Shown here: positions 25,161-32,927 of the stretch, one piece after another | Layout of the letters: every line of letters begins with the position of its first letter | Position numbering within the stretch: position 1 is the first letter of the stretch | Origin: Bacillota bacterium | GTDB lineage: Bacteria; Bacillota; Clostridia; Christensenellales; Aristaeellaceae | DNA: 64,000 bases | Assembly (NCBI GenBank): GCA_023459275.1 | Contig: JAEWVC010000107.1 | Coordinates: 34,981-98,980 of the forward strand | Direction of reading: 5' to 3' | Position numbers and translations under genes: made by a program | The notes under the pieces: generated by a model | What the model saw: only the letters and a program-made list of their open reading frames with translations | Database searches by the model: none | What the model was told of the DNA's origin: nothing

Positions 25161-26888
25161 TTAAACATTCCTTGTATTTTTTCCGTTTGTAAGGCCGGCC
25201 TTCCTCTCTGCCGCCGCTTTGAGCATGCTTCTGGCATGCGTAAGGCCGGAGTCGTTGGCACCGTCTACGCCGCCCACCATGCGGGCAAGCTCAGCTTCCC
25301 GCTGCTCCTGGGTCAGCTCCTTTACATCCGTGTGGGTCCTGTCCCCTTTCACGCGCTTTTCCACCAGATAATGGTAGTCCGCCATGGCGGCGATCTGGGG
25401 CAGATGCGTTACGCACAGCACCTGCCGGGCGGACGCGATCCCGGCGATTTTTTCCGCCACCACCTGGGCGATCTTTCCGCTGATGCCTGTGTCGATTTCG
25501 TCAAACACCATGGTGGGCACCGATGCGTTTTGGGCCTCAATGGATTTGATGGCCAGCATCAGCCTGGAAAGCTCGCCGCCTGAGGCGGTTTTCGACAGAG
25601 GTTTCAAGGGCTCTCCCGGATTGGGAGCAATCATGAAGGAAACCTGATCCTCCTCCGCGTCCTTCGACGGACCGGGGGAGGCAAAGCATACGGAAAACTT
25701 TGTTTTCTCCATACCTAACTGCCGCAATTGCTCCTCCATGGCGCTTTCGAACCATGCGGCCAGCTTTTTTCTGGAAGCGGTGAGCAGTGCCGCTTCCTTT
25801 TCATATGCACTCCGCCGCTTCCGTACTTGAGTTTGAAGCTCCGCCAGGGTATCATCCATATTCCCGAAGGCATCGTACTCAAGGGCGATCTTCTCCGTGT
25901 AGGCGATCACATCTTCCACGGTGGGCCCGTACTTACGCTCCAGGCGGCGGATCAGGTCCAGGCGGGCCTCCACCTGCTCGTTGCGGTCCGGGTCGAAAGC
26001 CGCGTCTTCCAGAAGGGTCCGCAGCGTAAGCCCCTTGTCCTCCAGCTCAAAATACAGATCTTTGAGGCTGTCCTTCAGCTTTTCATATTCCTCGTCCAGC
26101 CCGCTGATCCCCTCCAGGGCGGAAAGGGCTTCCCTCGTGAGGGCCAGGGCGCTTAACTGCTTGGCGGCGCCGGCATATATGCTTTCATAGGCGCGCCCCA
26201 GTCCGGCGGAGATCTTGACGCTGTGGCGGAGACGCTCCAGCTCCCGGCGCAAGGATTCTTCCTCCCCCGGAACGAGCTTGGCAGCCGTAAGCTCCTGCAA
26301 TTGGTAGCGGAGCATGTCCATCCGCTGCTCCCTTTGGCCGCTTTCCCTGGTCATTTTGTCCAGTTCGCGGCCTGCGGCCCGGAAGGCGGAAAGCGCATCC
26401 GCAGCAGCCTGCACCCGCTTTTGATGTTCCCCGTCGCCGAAGCCGTCCAGGTAAAGCAGATGCCTTCCCTCATCCATCAGGTACTGATGCTCATGCTGTC
26501 CGTGCACATCCATCAGCGTGGCGGTGATCTCTTTCAAAAAGCCCAGGCTCACCACCATGCCCATGACCCGGCAGATGTTCCTACCGCTTTGGGAGATTTC
26601 CCGGGAAATGGAAAGCAGGCCATCCTCCGCTTCCATCTCCTGCTGCGAAAGAAGCTGCGTGACTTTTCCGTTGTCCCGGATATCAAAAAGTGCCTCCACA
26701 TAGGCCCTGTCGCTGCCGGTGCGGATCAGTTCCCTGTCGGCCCGCCCGCCAAGGACCAGGGTCACCGCATCCACGATGATGGATTTGCCGGCACCGGTTT
26801 CGCCTGTGAGCGCATGGAAGCCCTCGTGCAGAGATATGGTCAGGTCCTCAATAAGTGCGATGTTTTTGATGGTCAGCGACAGCAGCAT
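25161..26888 (-). CDS. recN: DNA repair protein RecN
   Basis: RecN is an SMC-like ATPase acting early in double-strand break repair. Walker A GETGAGKSIIVDAV near the N-terminus, coiled-coil arms across the middle, and the C-terminal signature SGGELSRLMLAIKS with Walker B TMVFDEIDTGISG make the assignment clear. The ATG at 26888 is 8 nt after GGAGGT; a start at 26918 would place ten residues inside the preceding terminator. It gives 575 residues. The gene is last in the dxs-tlyA-nadK-argR-recN order common in Firmicutes. No SOS box was noticed in the 70 nt upstream. Confidence 0.96.
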   Translation of the reverse strand: MLLSLTIKNIALIEDLTISLHEGFHALTGETGAGKSIIVDAVTLVLGGRADRELIRTGSDRAYVEALFDIRDNGKVTQLLSQQEMEAEDGLLSISREISQSGRNICRVMGMVVSLGFLKEITATLMDVHGQHEHQYLMDEGRHLLYLDGFGDGEHQKRVQAAADALSAFRAAGRELDKMTRESGQREQRMDMLRYQLQELTAAKLVPGEEESLRRELERLRHSVKISAGLGRAYESIYAGAAKQLSALALTREALSALEGISGLDEEYEKLKDSLKDLYFELEDKGLTLRTLLEDAAFDPDRNEQVEARLDLIRRLERKYGPTVEDVIAYTEKIALEYDAFGNMDDTLAELQTQVRKRRSAYEKEAALLTASRKKLAAWFESAMEEQLRQLGMEKTKFSVCFASPGPSKDAEEDQVSFMIAPNPGEPLKPLSKTASGGELSRLMLAIKSIEAQNASVPTMVFDEIDTGISGKIAQVVAEKIAGIASARQVLCVTHLPQIAAMADYHYLVEKRVKGDRTHTDVKELTQEQREAELARMVGGVDGANDSGLTHARSMLKAAAERKAGLTNGKNTRNV

Positions 26889-26918
26889 GAAGCTTACCTC
26901 CGCGGTGGTCAAAGGCAT

Positions 26919-26945
26919 AAAAAAGGCGCGAACACCTGTCCGCGC
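26919..26945 (-). terminator. Terminator between argR and recN
   Basis: Minus-strand hairpin with stem GCGCG/CGCGC (26941-26945 with 26926-26930), a 10-nt loop and a TTTTTT tract at 26919-26924. The short stem suggests partial read-through into recN. Confidence 0.65.
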
Positions 26946-26959
26946 ACATCATTCCACAT

Positions 26960-27409
26960 TCAATGCATCATTTCCTGCATCCGTTTCAAAACAACATCCA
27001 CCTCCTGGATGTCCCGGATCACCAGAAAGATGGTGTTGTCCCCTGCCAAGGTACCCAGGATCTCCGGCCAGCGCAGGTTGTCTATAGCTTCCGCCGCCAC
27101 ATTGGCGCTGCCAGACAGCGTTTTGATAACGATCATGTTTCCGGAATGGACCATGCTCAGCACGGATTCCGCAAACATGCGGATAAACCGCTCCGAAAGG
27201 CCATTCTCCGCCTTGTCGGCTGTGGCGTACTTGTACGCGCCGCTTCCGGACAGCACCTTCAAAAGGCGAAGCTCTTTTATATCCCTGGATACGGTGGCCT
27301 GGGTCACGGCAATGCCCTGCTTTTTCAGCTCCTCCGCCAATTCCTCCTGGGTTTCAATGTCCTTTTTCCCGATGATGTCGAGAATAGCCACTTGTCGTAC
27401 CGTTTTCAT
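26960..27409 (-). CDS. argR: Arginine repressor ArgR
   Basis: ArgR/AhrC represses arginine synthesis genes and activates catabolic ones as an arginine-bound hexamer. The winged-helix N-terminus (TQEELAEELKKQGI, TQATVSRDIKEL) and the C-terminal oligomerisation/arginine domain with LAGDNTIFLVIRD are complete over 149 residues. No arginine biosynthetic gene is in the window; the position before recN is conserved in Firmicutes. An ARG-box-like site overlaps the promoter two genes upstream, consistent with autoregulation. Confidence 0.96.
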   Translation of the reverse strand: MKTVRQVAILDIIGKKDIETQEELAEELKKQGIAVTQATVSRDIKELRLLKVLSGSGAYKYATADKAENGLSERFIRMFAESVLSMVHSGNMIVIKTLSGSANVAAEAIDNLRWPEILGTLAGDNTIFLVIRDIQEVDVVLKRMQEMMH

Positions 27410-27433
27410 GCGCTTCCTCCTTGGTATTGCCGC

Positions 27434-28282
27434 CTAGCGGCTCCACTCGGTGAGTTTTTCACGGACCAGCGTGAAAAAGTGCGGTTTATGAAGGCGGATC
27501 AGCTTGCCGGTACGCTCCGCGCAGGTTACGTAGACCTGATCCTGTCCGTTCAGCATAAGGCTTGTGTGCCCGTCAACCGTCAGACGGATCTCCTGCCCCT
27601 CCTCGCCGTCCAGCTTCAGCCGCACCGTTTCCCCGGCGGAAACCACCACAGGCCGGTGCTTGAGCGTATGGGGGCAGATGGGCGACACCACCATACAGCG
27701 CACATCTGGGCTGACGATAGGCCCCCCCGCCGAAAGAGAATAACCGGTGGAACCCGTGGGGCTGGCGATGATCATACCGTCGGCCACATACCGGCCGATG
27801 AGATCGTCGGAAATATAGGCGTCGAAGGGGAGCAAACGGGAGCCGCGGTTCACCACCGCATCGTTCAGGGCCAGGATGGGATCTCCGTTATTGACCCTAA
27901 CGGAAAGCATCATCCGCTCCTCAATAAAGAAACGGCCCTCCCTAAGCATTTGGACCGAGGCCTGCAAATCGTCCGGCTCGATCTCCGTCAGGAAGCCTAC
28001 GCGCCCCATGTTGATGCCCAGCAGCGGCACATCCGCCTGAGCGGCGAACTGTACCGCCCGAAGAAGGGTGCCGTCCCCGCCCAGGGAAACGACGGCATCG
28101 CAGCTGGTAAGCCCGTCTCCCGGATCGATCTCCGGCACATGAATATTCAGCCGGCTATTCATCAGGGATTCAACGCAAACGGAAATGCCGGCATCGATGA
28201 AGATGCCAATAACCCGCGCCACAATCTCCGGCTCAGGCGGTTTGGAGGGATGCATCGTCAGCAGAATCTTTTCAAGCGGCAT
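27434..28282 (-). CDS. nadK: NAD kinase
   Basis: NAD kinase makes NADP from NAD and ATP or polyphosphate. The GGDGT motif is in VVSLGGDGTLLRAV, followed by LGINMGRVGFLTEI and SPTGSTGYSLSAGGPIV, all diagnostic; the usual NE dinucleotide is LND in ALNDAVVNRG. The 282 residues are normal. It has a promoter of its own (28307-28335) within the larger operon, so nadK-argR-recN can be expressed apart from dxs-tlyA. Confidence 0.95.
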   Translation of the reverse strand: MPLEKILLTMHPSKPPEPEIVARVIGIFIDAGISVCVESLMNSRLNIHVPEIDPGDGLTSCDAVVSLGGDGTLLRAVQFAAQADVPLLGINMGRVGFLTEIEPDDLQASVQMLREGRFFIEERMMLSVRVNNGDPILALNDAVVNRGSRLLPFDAYISDDLIGRYVADGMIIASPTGSTGYSLSAGGPIVSPDVRCMVVSPICPHTLKHRPVVVSAGETVRLKLDGEEGQEIRLTVDGHTSLMLNGQDQVYVTCAERTGKLIRLHKPHFFTLVREKLTEWSR

Positions 28283-28306
28283 GAAAATCCCCTGTCCTTG
28301 TTCTTC

Positions 28307-28335
28307 AGTATAACACGGGCTGCATAAACATTCAA
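28307..28335 (-). promoter_or_regulatory. Internal sigma-A promoter for nadK-argR-recN
   Basis: TTGAAT (28330-28335) and TATACT (28307-28312) with a 17-nt spacer, just downstream of the tlyA stop and about 25 nt before nadK. Confidence 0.75.
28321..28334 (-). promoter_or_regulatory. ARG-box-like operator overlapping the nadK promoter
   Basis: Minus-strand TGAATGTTTATGCA fits the ArgR half-site pattern TGAAT-N4-ATTCA with one mismatch in the second arm. It covers part of the -35 hexamer, so ArgR binding would block transcription of its own gene. Confidence 0.5.
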
Positions 28336-28344
28336 TGCATAAAT

Positions 28345-29157
28345 TTATTTTTGCAGCATAAAGTGCGCTTCTTCAACCACTTTTTCCACGGCATCCGCCG
28401 CCAGGGCGGGCATGTCCGACCCATGCGGGACGATGCAGGCCAGGAACTCAATGTTTCCCTCCGGCCCTTTGATAGGCGAATAGGTAAGGCCCGCCACGCG
28501 AAAACCGAAGCTTGGGGCGAAGGAGAGAATCTCCCGCAGCACATCCCGGTGCACGGCGGGGTCGCGCACGACGCCTTTCTTGCCCACCCGTTCCCGGCCC
28601 GCCTCAAACTGCGGCTTGATCAGTGTGTAAAACCTGCCGCTTTCCCCCATGATCCCTGCCGCCACAGGCAAGATCAGCCGGATGGAGATGAAGGATACAT
28701 CCATCACGGTGATATTCGGTTTTTTAGGAAACTGCTCCGCCTGAAGATACCTGGCGTTGGTCCGCTCCATGACGGTGACGTCCGGATGGTTGCGCAGCGA
28801 CCAATCCAACTGCCCATAGCCTACGTCGATGGCATACACATGGGATGCGCCCCGCTTAAGCAGCACATCGGTAAAACCGCCTGCCGCCGCGCCGATATCC
28901 ATGGCCACCGCGCCCTGGACGTCGGCCTGGAACGCATCCAGCGCCTTTGCAAGCTTCCATCCGCCCCGGCTGACGAAGGGGTTCACACTGCCCCGGACGG
29001 TAAGGTTCTCCGATTCCCCCACCGGGTCCGACGGCTTTGCGATCTTCCGCAGGTCCGCGAACACAAGGCCCGCCATAATCTGGGCCTGCGCCTTTTCCCG
29101 GCTTTCCGAAAGCCCGAGCCTGACCAGGGCCACATCCGCCCTTTCCTTCCCGCTCAT
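28345..29157 (-). CDS. tlyA: TlyA family rRNA 2'-O-methyltransferase
   Basis: TlyA enzymes methylate ribose 2'-OH groups in 16S and 23S rRNA. The N-terminal S4 domain (ADVALVRLGLSESREKAQAQI) precedes an FtsJ-like fold with the SAM site DIGAAAGGFTDVLLKRGA and the lysine-containing SRGGWKLAKAL and LIKPQFEAGRE. The frame is open 55 codons further, but the ATG at 29157 overlaps the dxs stop (ATGA) and starts just before the S4 domain, giving 270 residues. It lies between dxs and nadK as in many Gram-positives. Confidence 0.94.
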   Translation of the reverse strand: MSGKERADVALVRLGLSESREKAQAQIMAGLVFADLRKIAKPSDPVGESENLTVRGSVNPFVSRGGWKLAKALDAFQADVQGAVAMDIGAAAGGFTDVLLKRGASHVYAIDVGYGQLDWSLRNHPDVTVMERTNARYLQAEQFPKKPNITVMDVSFISIRLILPVAAGIMGESGRFYTLIKPQFEAGRERVGKKGVVRDPAVHRDVLREILSFAPSFGFRVAGLTYSPIKGPEGNIEFLACIVPHGSDMPALAADAVEKVVEEAHFMLQK

Positions 29158-31025
29158 GCGCCTGCCCTCCCGGCTTCGGGCAGGGCTGCCCTGATCATAA
29201 GGGCGATCTTCCCGGGCACAAGGCCAAGGCCCGCAAGCAGATCCTCCCTGTCCCCGTGGCCCACGATCCTGTCCGGAATGCCCAGCATCAAAACCGGCTG
29301 GGGAAGACGGGCGGTGACACAATATTCCGCTACCGCTCCGCCAAAGCCGCCGGCCAGCACGTGCTCCTCCAAAGTGACCACAGGCATTCCAAACCCATGG
29401 AGCATGCTTTCATCCAACGGCTTGACGGTGGATGCATTCACCACTGCGGCGGAAACGCCTTGGGCCTTCAATAGCTCCGCCGCCGCCAGAGCCGTTTTGA
29501 CCATGGATCCCACGGCAAGAACTGCGCAGTCCTTTCCTTCCCGAAGCATTGCCCATTGGCCGGGGACAAACACAGGCGCGGGTTCCACGTCCAAAAGGGG
29601 CATTCTGCGGGGATAGCGGATGGCGCAGGGCCCCGTCCGGTTTTCCGTCCAGGCCATCATACTTTGCAGCTCACGCTCATCTGCCGGGGCAAGGACCGTC
29701 ATGTTGGGCATATGGCGCAAAAAGGCGAAATCATAGATGCCGTGATGGGTGGCCCCATCCTCCCCCGCCAGGCCCGCCCTGTCCAGCAGCAGGCATACCG
29801 GCAGGTTTTGAAGGCAGATATCATGGAGCGTCTGATCGTATCCCCGCTGCAGAAACGTGGCATATACGGCAAAATAGGGCCGCATGCCTCCCGCGGCGAG
29901 GCCCGCCGCCAAGGTGACGGCATGCTGTTCGGCAATGCCCACATCCAGCATTTTCCCAGGATATGCCTTGGCAAAATGGTGCATCCCCGTGCCGCCTGGC
30001 ATGGCGGCGGTGAGGACAATGATCCTTTCATCACGTGCCGCCATCTTAATCAGCGACTGTGCCGCAATTTCACCGCAGCCAGGACGGCCAGGCTGCTTGC
30101 GCAAATCTCCGCTATCCAGAAAAAAGGGAGGCGTGCCGTGGAAGGTTTCCGGCTGCTTCTCCGCCTGCTGGTAACCGTTCCCTTTTTTGGTGATGCAGTG
30201 GATCAATACAGGCTCGTCCATCTCCTTGGCGCGGGCAATGGTGTATTCCAAGCTTTGCAGGTCATGGCCGTCGATGGGGCCCAGGTAATGAAAACCCAGT
30301 GCGGCGAAAAAGCCCTCGTCCACCAAAAGCCCCTTGACGGCGTTTTTGACGGCTTCCAAAATCCTGTGAAGGCCCTTGCCCACCAGGGGGATCCGTAAAA
30401 GCCCCGACCCCACGGTCTTCTTGATCCTGTTCCAGCCGCGGCTGGCCCTAAGGTGTGTCAGGTGCATGGCCAGCGCGCCGACATTTTTGGCAATGGACAT
30501 CTCATTGTCGTTGAGCAGCACGATCAGGCGCGTGCCGCTGTTTCCCGCGTCATTCATCGCCTCATAGCACAGCCCGCCCGTCATGGCGCCGTCGCCTACC
30601 ACAGCCACCACATGGTGTTTTTGATGGAGCATGTCCCTGGCGCGGGCATAGCCCAAGGCCGCCGAGATGGCGGTGGAAGCGTGGCCTGTTTCGAAGGAAT
30701 CGTATTCGCTTTCCTCGCGTTTTGGAAACCCGCTGATGCCGCCCGTCTTGCGAAGGGTATGAAAGGCGGAATACCTGCCGGTGAGCAGCTTGTGCGTGTA
30801 GCACTGATGGCCCACGTCAAAAACGATCTTGTCTTCAGGCGCATTGAACATGCGGTGGAGGGCCAGCGTGAGTTCCACCACACCCAGATTGGACGCAAGA
30901 TGGCCGCCGTTTCTGGCCACCGTCAGAATAATCTCTTGGCGTATCTCCCCTGCCAGCCGCGTAAGCTCCTCATAGGAGCACCCTTTGATATCGTCAGGCG
31001 ATTTGATCTGTGAAAGATGTACCAT
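29154..31025 (-). CDS. dxs: 1-deoxy-D-xylulose-5-phosphate synthase
   Basis: Dxs condenses pyruvate and glyceraldehyde-3-phosphate in the first step of the MEP isoprenoid pathway. The thiamine-diphosphate motif runs from GDGAMTGGL to NDNEMSI, and HLASNLGVVELTLAL, FDVGHQCYTHKLLTG and VGIAEQHAVTLAAGLA are standard transketolase features. The ATG follows AAGGAG. The 623 residues are normal. xseA, xseB and ispA, which often precede dxs in Firmicutes, are absent; instead a DUF4870-like gene and cell-wall genes are upstream. Confidence 0.96.
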   Translation of the reverse strand: MVHLSQIKSPDDIKGCSYEELTRLAGEIRQEIILTVARNGGHLASNLGVVELTLALHRMFNAPEDKIVFDVGHQCYTHKLLTGRYSAFHTLRKTGGISGFPKREESEYDSFETGHASTAISAALGYARARDMLHQKHHVVAVVGDGAMTGGLCYEAMNDAGNSGTRLIVLLNDNEMSIAKNVGALAMHLTHLRASRGWNRIKKTVGSGLLRIPLVGKGLHRILEAVKNAVKGLLVDEGFFAALGFHYLGPIDGHDLQSLEYTIARAKEMDEPVLIHCITKKGNGYQQAEKQPETFHGTPPFFLDSGDLRKQPGRPGCGEIAAQSLIKMAARDERIIVLTAAMPGGTGMHHFAKAYPGKMLDVGIAEQHAVTLAAGLAAGGMRPYFAVYATFLQRGYDQTLHDICLQNLPVCLLLDRAGLAGEDGATHHGIYDFAFLRHMPNMTVLAPADERELQSMMAWTENRTGPCAIRYPRRMPLLDVEPAPVFVPGQWAMLREGKDCAVLAVGSMVKTALAAAELLKAQGVSAAVVNASTVKPLDESMLHGFGMPVVTLEEHVLAGGFGGAVAEYCVTARLPQPVLMLGIPDRIVGHGDREDLLAGLGLVPGKIALMIRAALPEAGRAGA

Positions 31026-31072
31026 AGAACTCCTTGCTTGCGATGGATAGGTTGGGGCAGCGGCTTGCGCCG

Positions 31073-31675
31073 TTACTCAAACCTGCGCACATATGCGCCG
31101 ATGGCGGGCAATTGCCAGGCCAGCCCCCTGTAGGCGTAAAGCATCATTTGCACCTTCAGGAAAATGGCGATCAAAAGCAGCACCGCAAAAAGCAGCCAGA
31201 AGATGACCGCAATCACCACGCCCAGGAAAGGGATCAGGCGGAACAGCGATCCCACAATGAGCAGCACCACCGAGGCGCACAGGAAGATGCCCGTAAGCGC
31301 CACAGACTGCACCGCCGTCCGCCTGACAGCTTCGCTGCGCCTGTCGGCGATGTACAGGAAAAAGGCAAAAATGCCGCTGAAGGCAGCCAAGGTGCAGGTA
31401 AGGTTCACAGCCTGGCTGGTGGAGATTACCTCCGGCTCAAGGGGAGGCTGATCCGCCTCTTGCGCATCCCAATAAGATTGCTCCCCTTCATACAGCGGCT
31501 GGCCGTCATAGGGCTGCTCCTCCTCATAGGGCGGCTCAGTCCCGTATTCCTCCTCCGGCTCTTCCTGATAGGGCTGTTCCTGCTGCTCTTCCGGGGAGCC
31601 ATAGGCGGGCGCTTGACGCCTGTAAACGTCGAAGGCAGGATCCTGGTATGTATTATTTCGCTGTGCGCGGCGCAT
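31073..31675 (-). CDS. DUF4870/Tic20-like membrane protein with acidic N-terminus
   Basis: The product of about 200 residues has a long N-terminal half rich in E, P, Q and Y (several EEEQPY-like repeats), then three or four membrane helices starting at LTCTLAAFSGIFAFFLYIADR. The motif DRRSEAVRRTAVQS followed by hydrophobic helices resembles DUF4870 proteins, whose function is unknown. ATG at 31675 is 6 nt after GAGG; a GTG at 31687 overlapping the ddl stop is possible. The gene stands between ddl and dxs on the same strand. Confidence 0.7.
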   Translation of the reverse strand: MRRAQRNNTYQDPAFDVYRRQAPAYGSPEEQQEQPYQEEPEEEYGTEPPYEEEQPYDGQPLYEGEQSYWDAQEADQPPLEPEVISTSQAVNLTCTLAAFSGIFAFFLYIADRRSEAVRRTAVQSVALTGIFLCASVVLLIVGSLFRLIPFLGVVIAVIFWLLFAVLLLIAIFLKVQMMLYAYRGLAWQLPAIGAYVRRFE

Positions 31676-31683
31676 GGCTTGCC

Positions 31684-32913
31684 TCACTTTCCGCGGAGGC
31701 CGCCGGAGAGCTTCCCTCCGCTCTTGGGCCCCGCCTTTCCGCCCAGCTTCACGTTTTTCAGGATGTCGGACGTATAGGCATAGTTGTTGTCGTTCTTTTC
31801 CTGATGGGCTTTCAAGGCACAGCGCACCATTTCATCGATAAGCTCGCTATAGGGCATGCCGCTTTTATCCCACAGGTAGTAAGCCATGGAACCCGGGATG
31901 GTGTTGACCTCCGTAATATAAAGCTTTTCTGCCGCCACATCGAACATATAGTCGATGCGCACGGCACCTTTCAGGTCCAGTTCCCGGAAGATGGTCTTTG
32001 AAATACTTTCAATTTCTTCCCGCAGACTGTCCTCAATGGGCGCGGGGATCACCCTGGCCAGGGACGCCATGCCCTTGCTGCCCCCGCCGGAGGTAAGGTA
32101 TTTTTCCGCAAACCCCAATAGATCGCCCCCGGTGATGGGCATTTCCAACACGGAGGTCCGGACCTCGGTATCGAAGCCCAGCACGGAGCAATTCAGTTCC
32201 ATGGGCTTGGTCAGGCCCTTTTCCAGAAGCACGCGCCTGTCGTAGACGAAAGCCAGGTCCAGCGCATCCTTCAGCTCCTGCCTGTTTTCCGCCCGGCTGA
32301 CGCCGATGGAGGAACCCAGGTTGGCGGGTTTTGCGTATACGGGATAGCCGATTTCCTTTTCCGTTTTGTCAAGAACGGCCTCCTGATCCTGCCTGTACTC
32401 CTGCCTGCAGAACCAGACGCCCGGGAGCACGGGGAGACCGGCGCCCTGGAAGTGCCGTTTCATAATGATTTTATCCATGCCGACGGCGGAGCCGGCCACC
32501 CCCGGGGAGGCGTAAGGCAGGTTGGCCATCTCCAGCAGCCCCTGGAGCGTGCCGTCCTCCCCGTGCATGCCGTGGAAAACGGGGATCACGCAGTCAAGCC
32601 GCGCCTCCACCTTCTGCTTCATACCCCCCAGCAGCCCTTTTTTCTGCTCATAGGAAAAAAGCGCGCCTGAACCGGGGGTCATATCCAGCACCACCTGCCG
32701 GATGTCCTCCGCTTCCTCCTTGAAAGGGGTATAGGCGGCCATTTTTTTAAGCGGCTCCCCCGTATACCAAATTCCCTTCATGCTGATGTATACCGGGATC
32801 ACGTCATACTTGTCAAGGTTCACAGCCTGCATCAACTGCAGCGCGCTGATGACGGATACCTCATGCTCACAGCTTCGGCTGCCGAACATGACACCAAGTT
32901 GCATTTTCCCCAC
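31684..32913 (-). CDS. ddl: D-alanine--D-alanine ligase
   Basis: This ATP-grasp enzyme makes the D-Ala-D-Ala dipeptide that MurF adds to the peptidoglycan stem. Diagnostic stretches are SCEHEVSVISAL near the N-terminus, FHGMHGEDGTLQGLLE, KPANLGSSIGVSRA, and the metal-binding ITEVNTIPGSMAYYLW. The active-site loop GFAEKYLTSGGGSKGMASL is longer and glycine/serine-rich, without the tyrosine that follows in E. coli DdlB. The last 25 residues are Gly/Lys-rich. The start is GTG at 32913, 8 nt after AGGAGGG. At 409 residues it is longer than DdlB (306). It follows murF by 14 nt, matching the order of their reactions. Confidence 0.92.
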   Translation of the reverse strand: MGKMQLGVMFGSRSCEHEVSVISALQLMQAVNLDKYDVIPVYISMKGIWYTGEPLKKMAAYTPFKEEAEDIRQVVLDMTPGSGALFSYEQKKGLLGGMKQKVEARLDCVIPVFHGMHGEDGTLQGLLEMANLPYASPGVAGSAVGMDKIIMKRHFQGAGLPVLPGVWFCRQEYRQDQEAVLDKTEKEIGYPVYAKPANLGSSIGVSRAENRQELKDALDLAFVYDRRVLLEKGLTKPMELNCSVLGFDTEVRTSVLEMPITGGDLLGFAEKYLTSGGGSKGMASLARVIPAPIEDSLREEIESISKTIFRELDLKGAVRIDYMFDVAAEKLYITEVNTIPGSMAYYLWDKSGMPYSELIDEMVRCALKAHQEKNDNNYAYTSDILKNVKLGGKAGPKSGGKLSGGLRGK

Positions 32914-32927
32914 GCGGCCGCCCTCCT

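Noticed and set aside
26956..26968. Second ARG-box-like 13-mer at the argR stop codon
   Set aside because: It lies inside coding sequence with no promoter next to it and only one good half-site, so chance similarity is more likely.
31684..32913. D-Ala-D-lactate (vancomycin resistance) ligase
   Set aside because: The active-site loop differs from both DdlB and VanA, and no vanH, vanX or vanRS genes are nearby.
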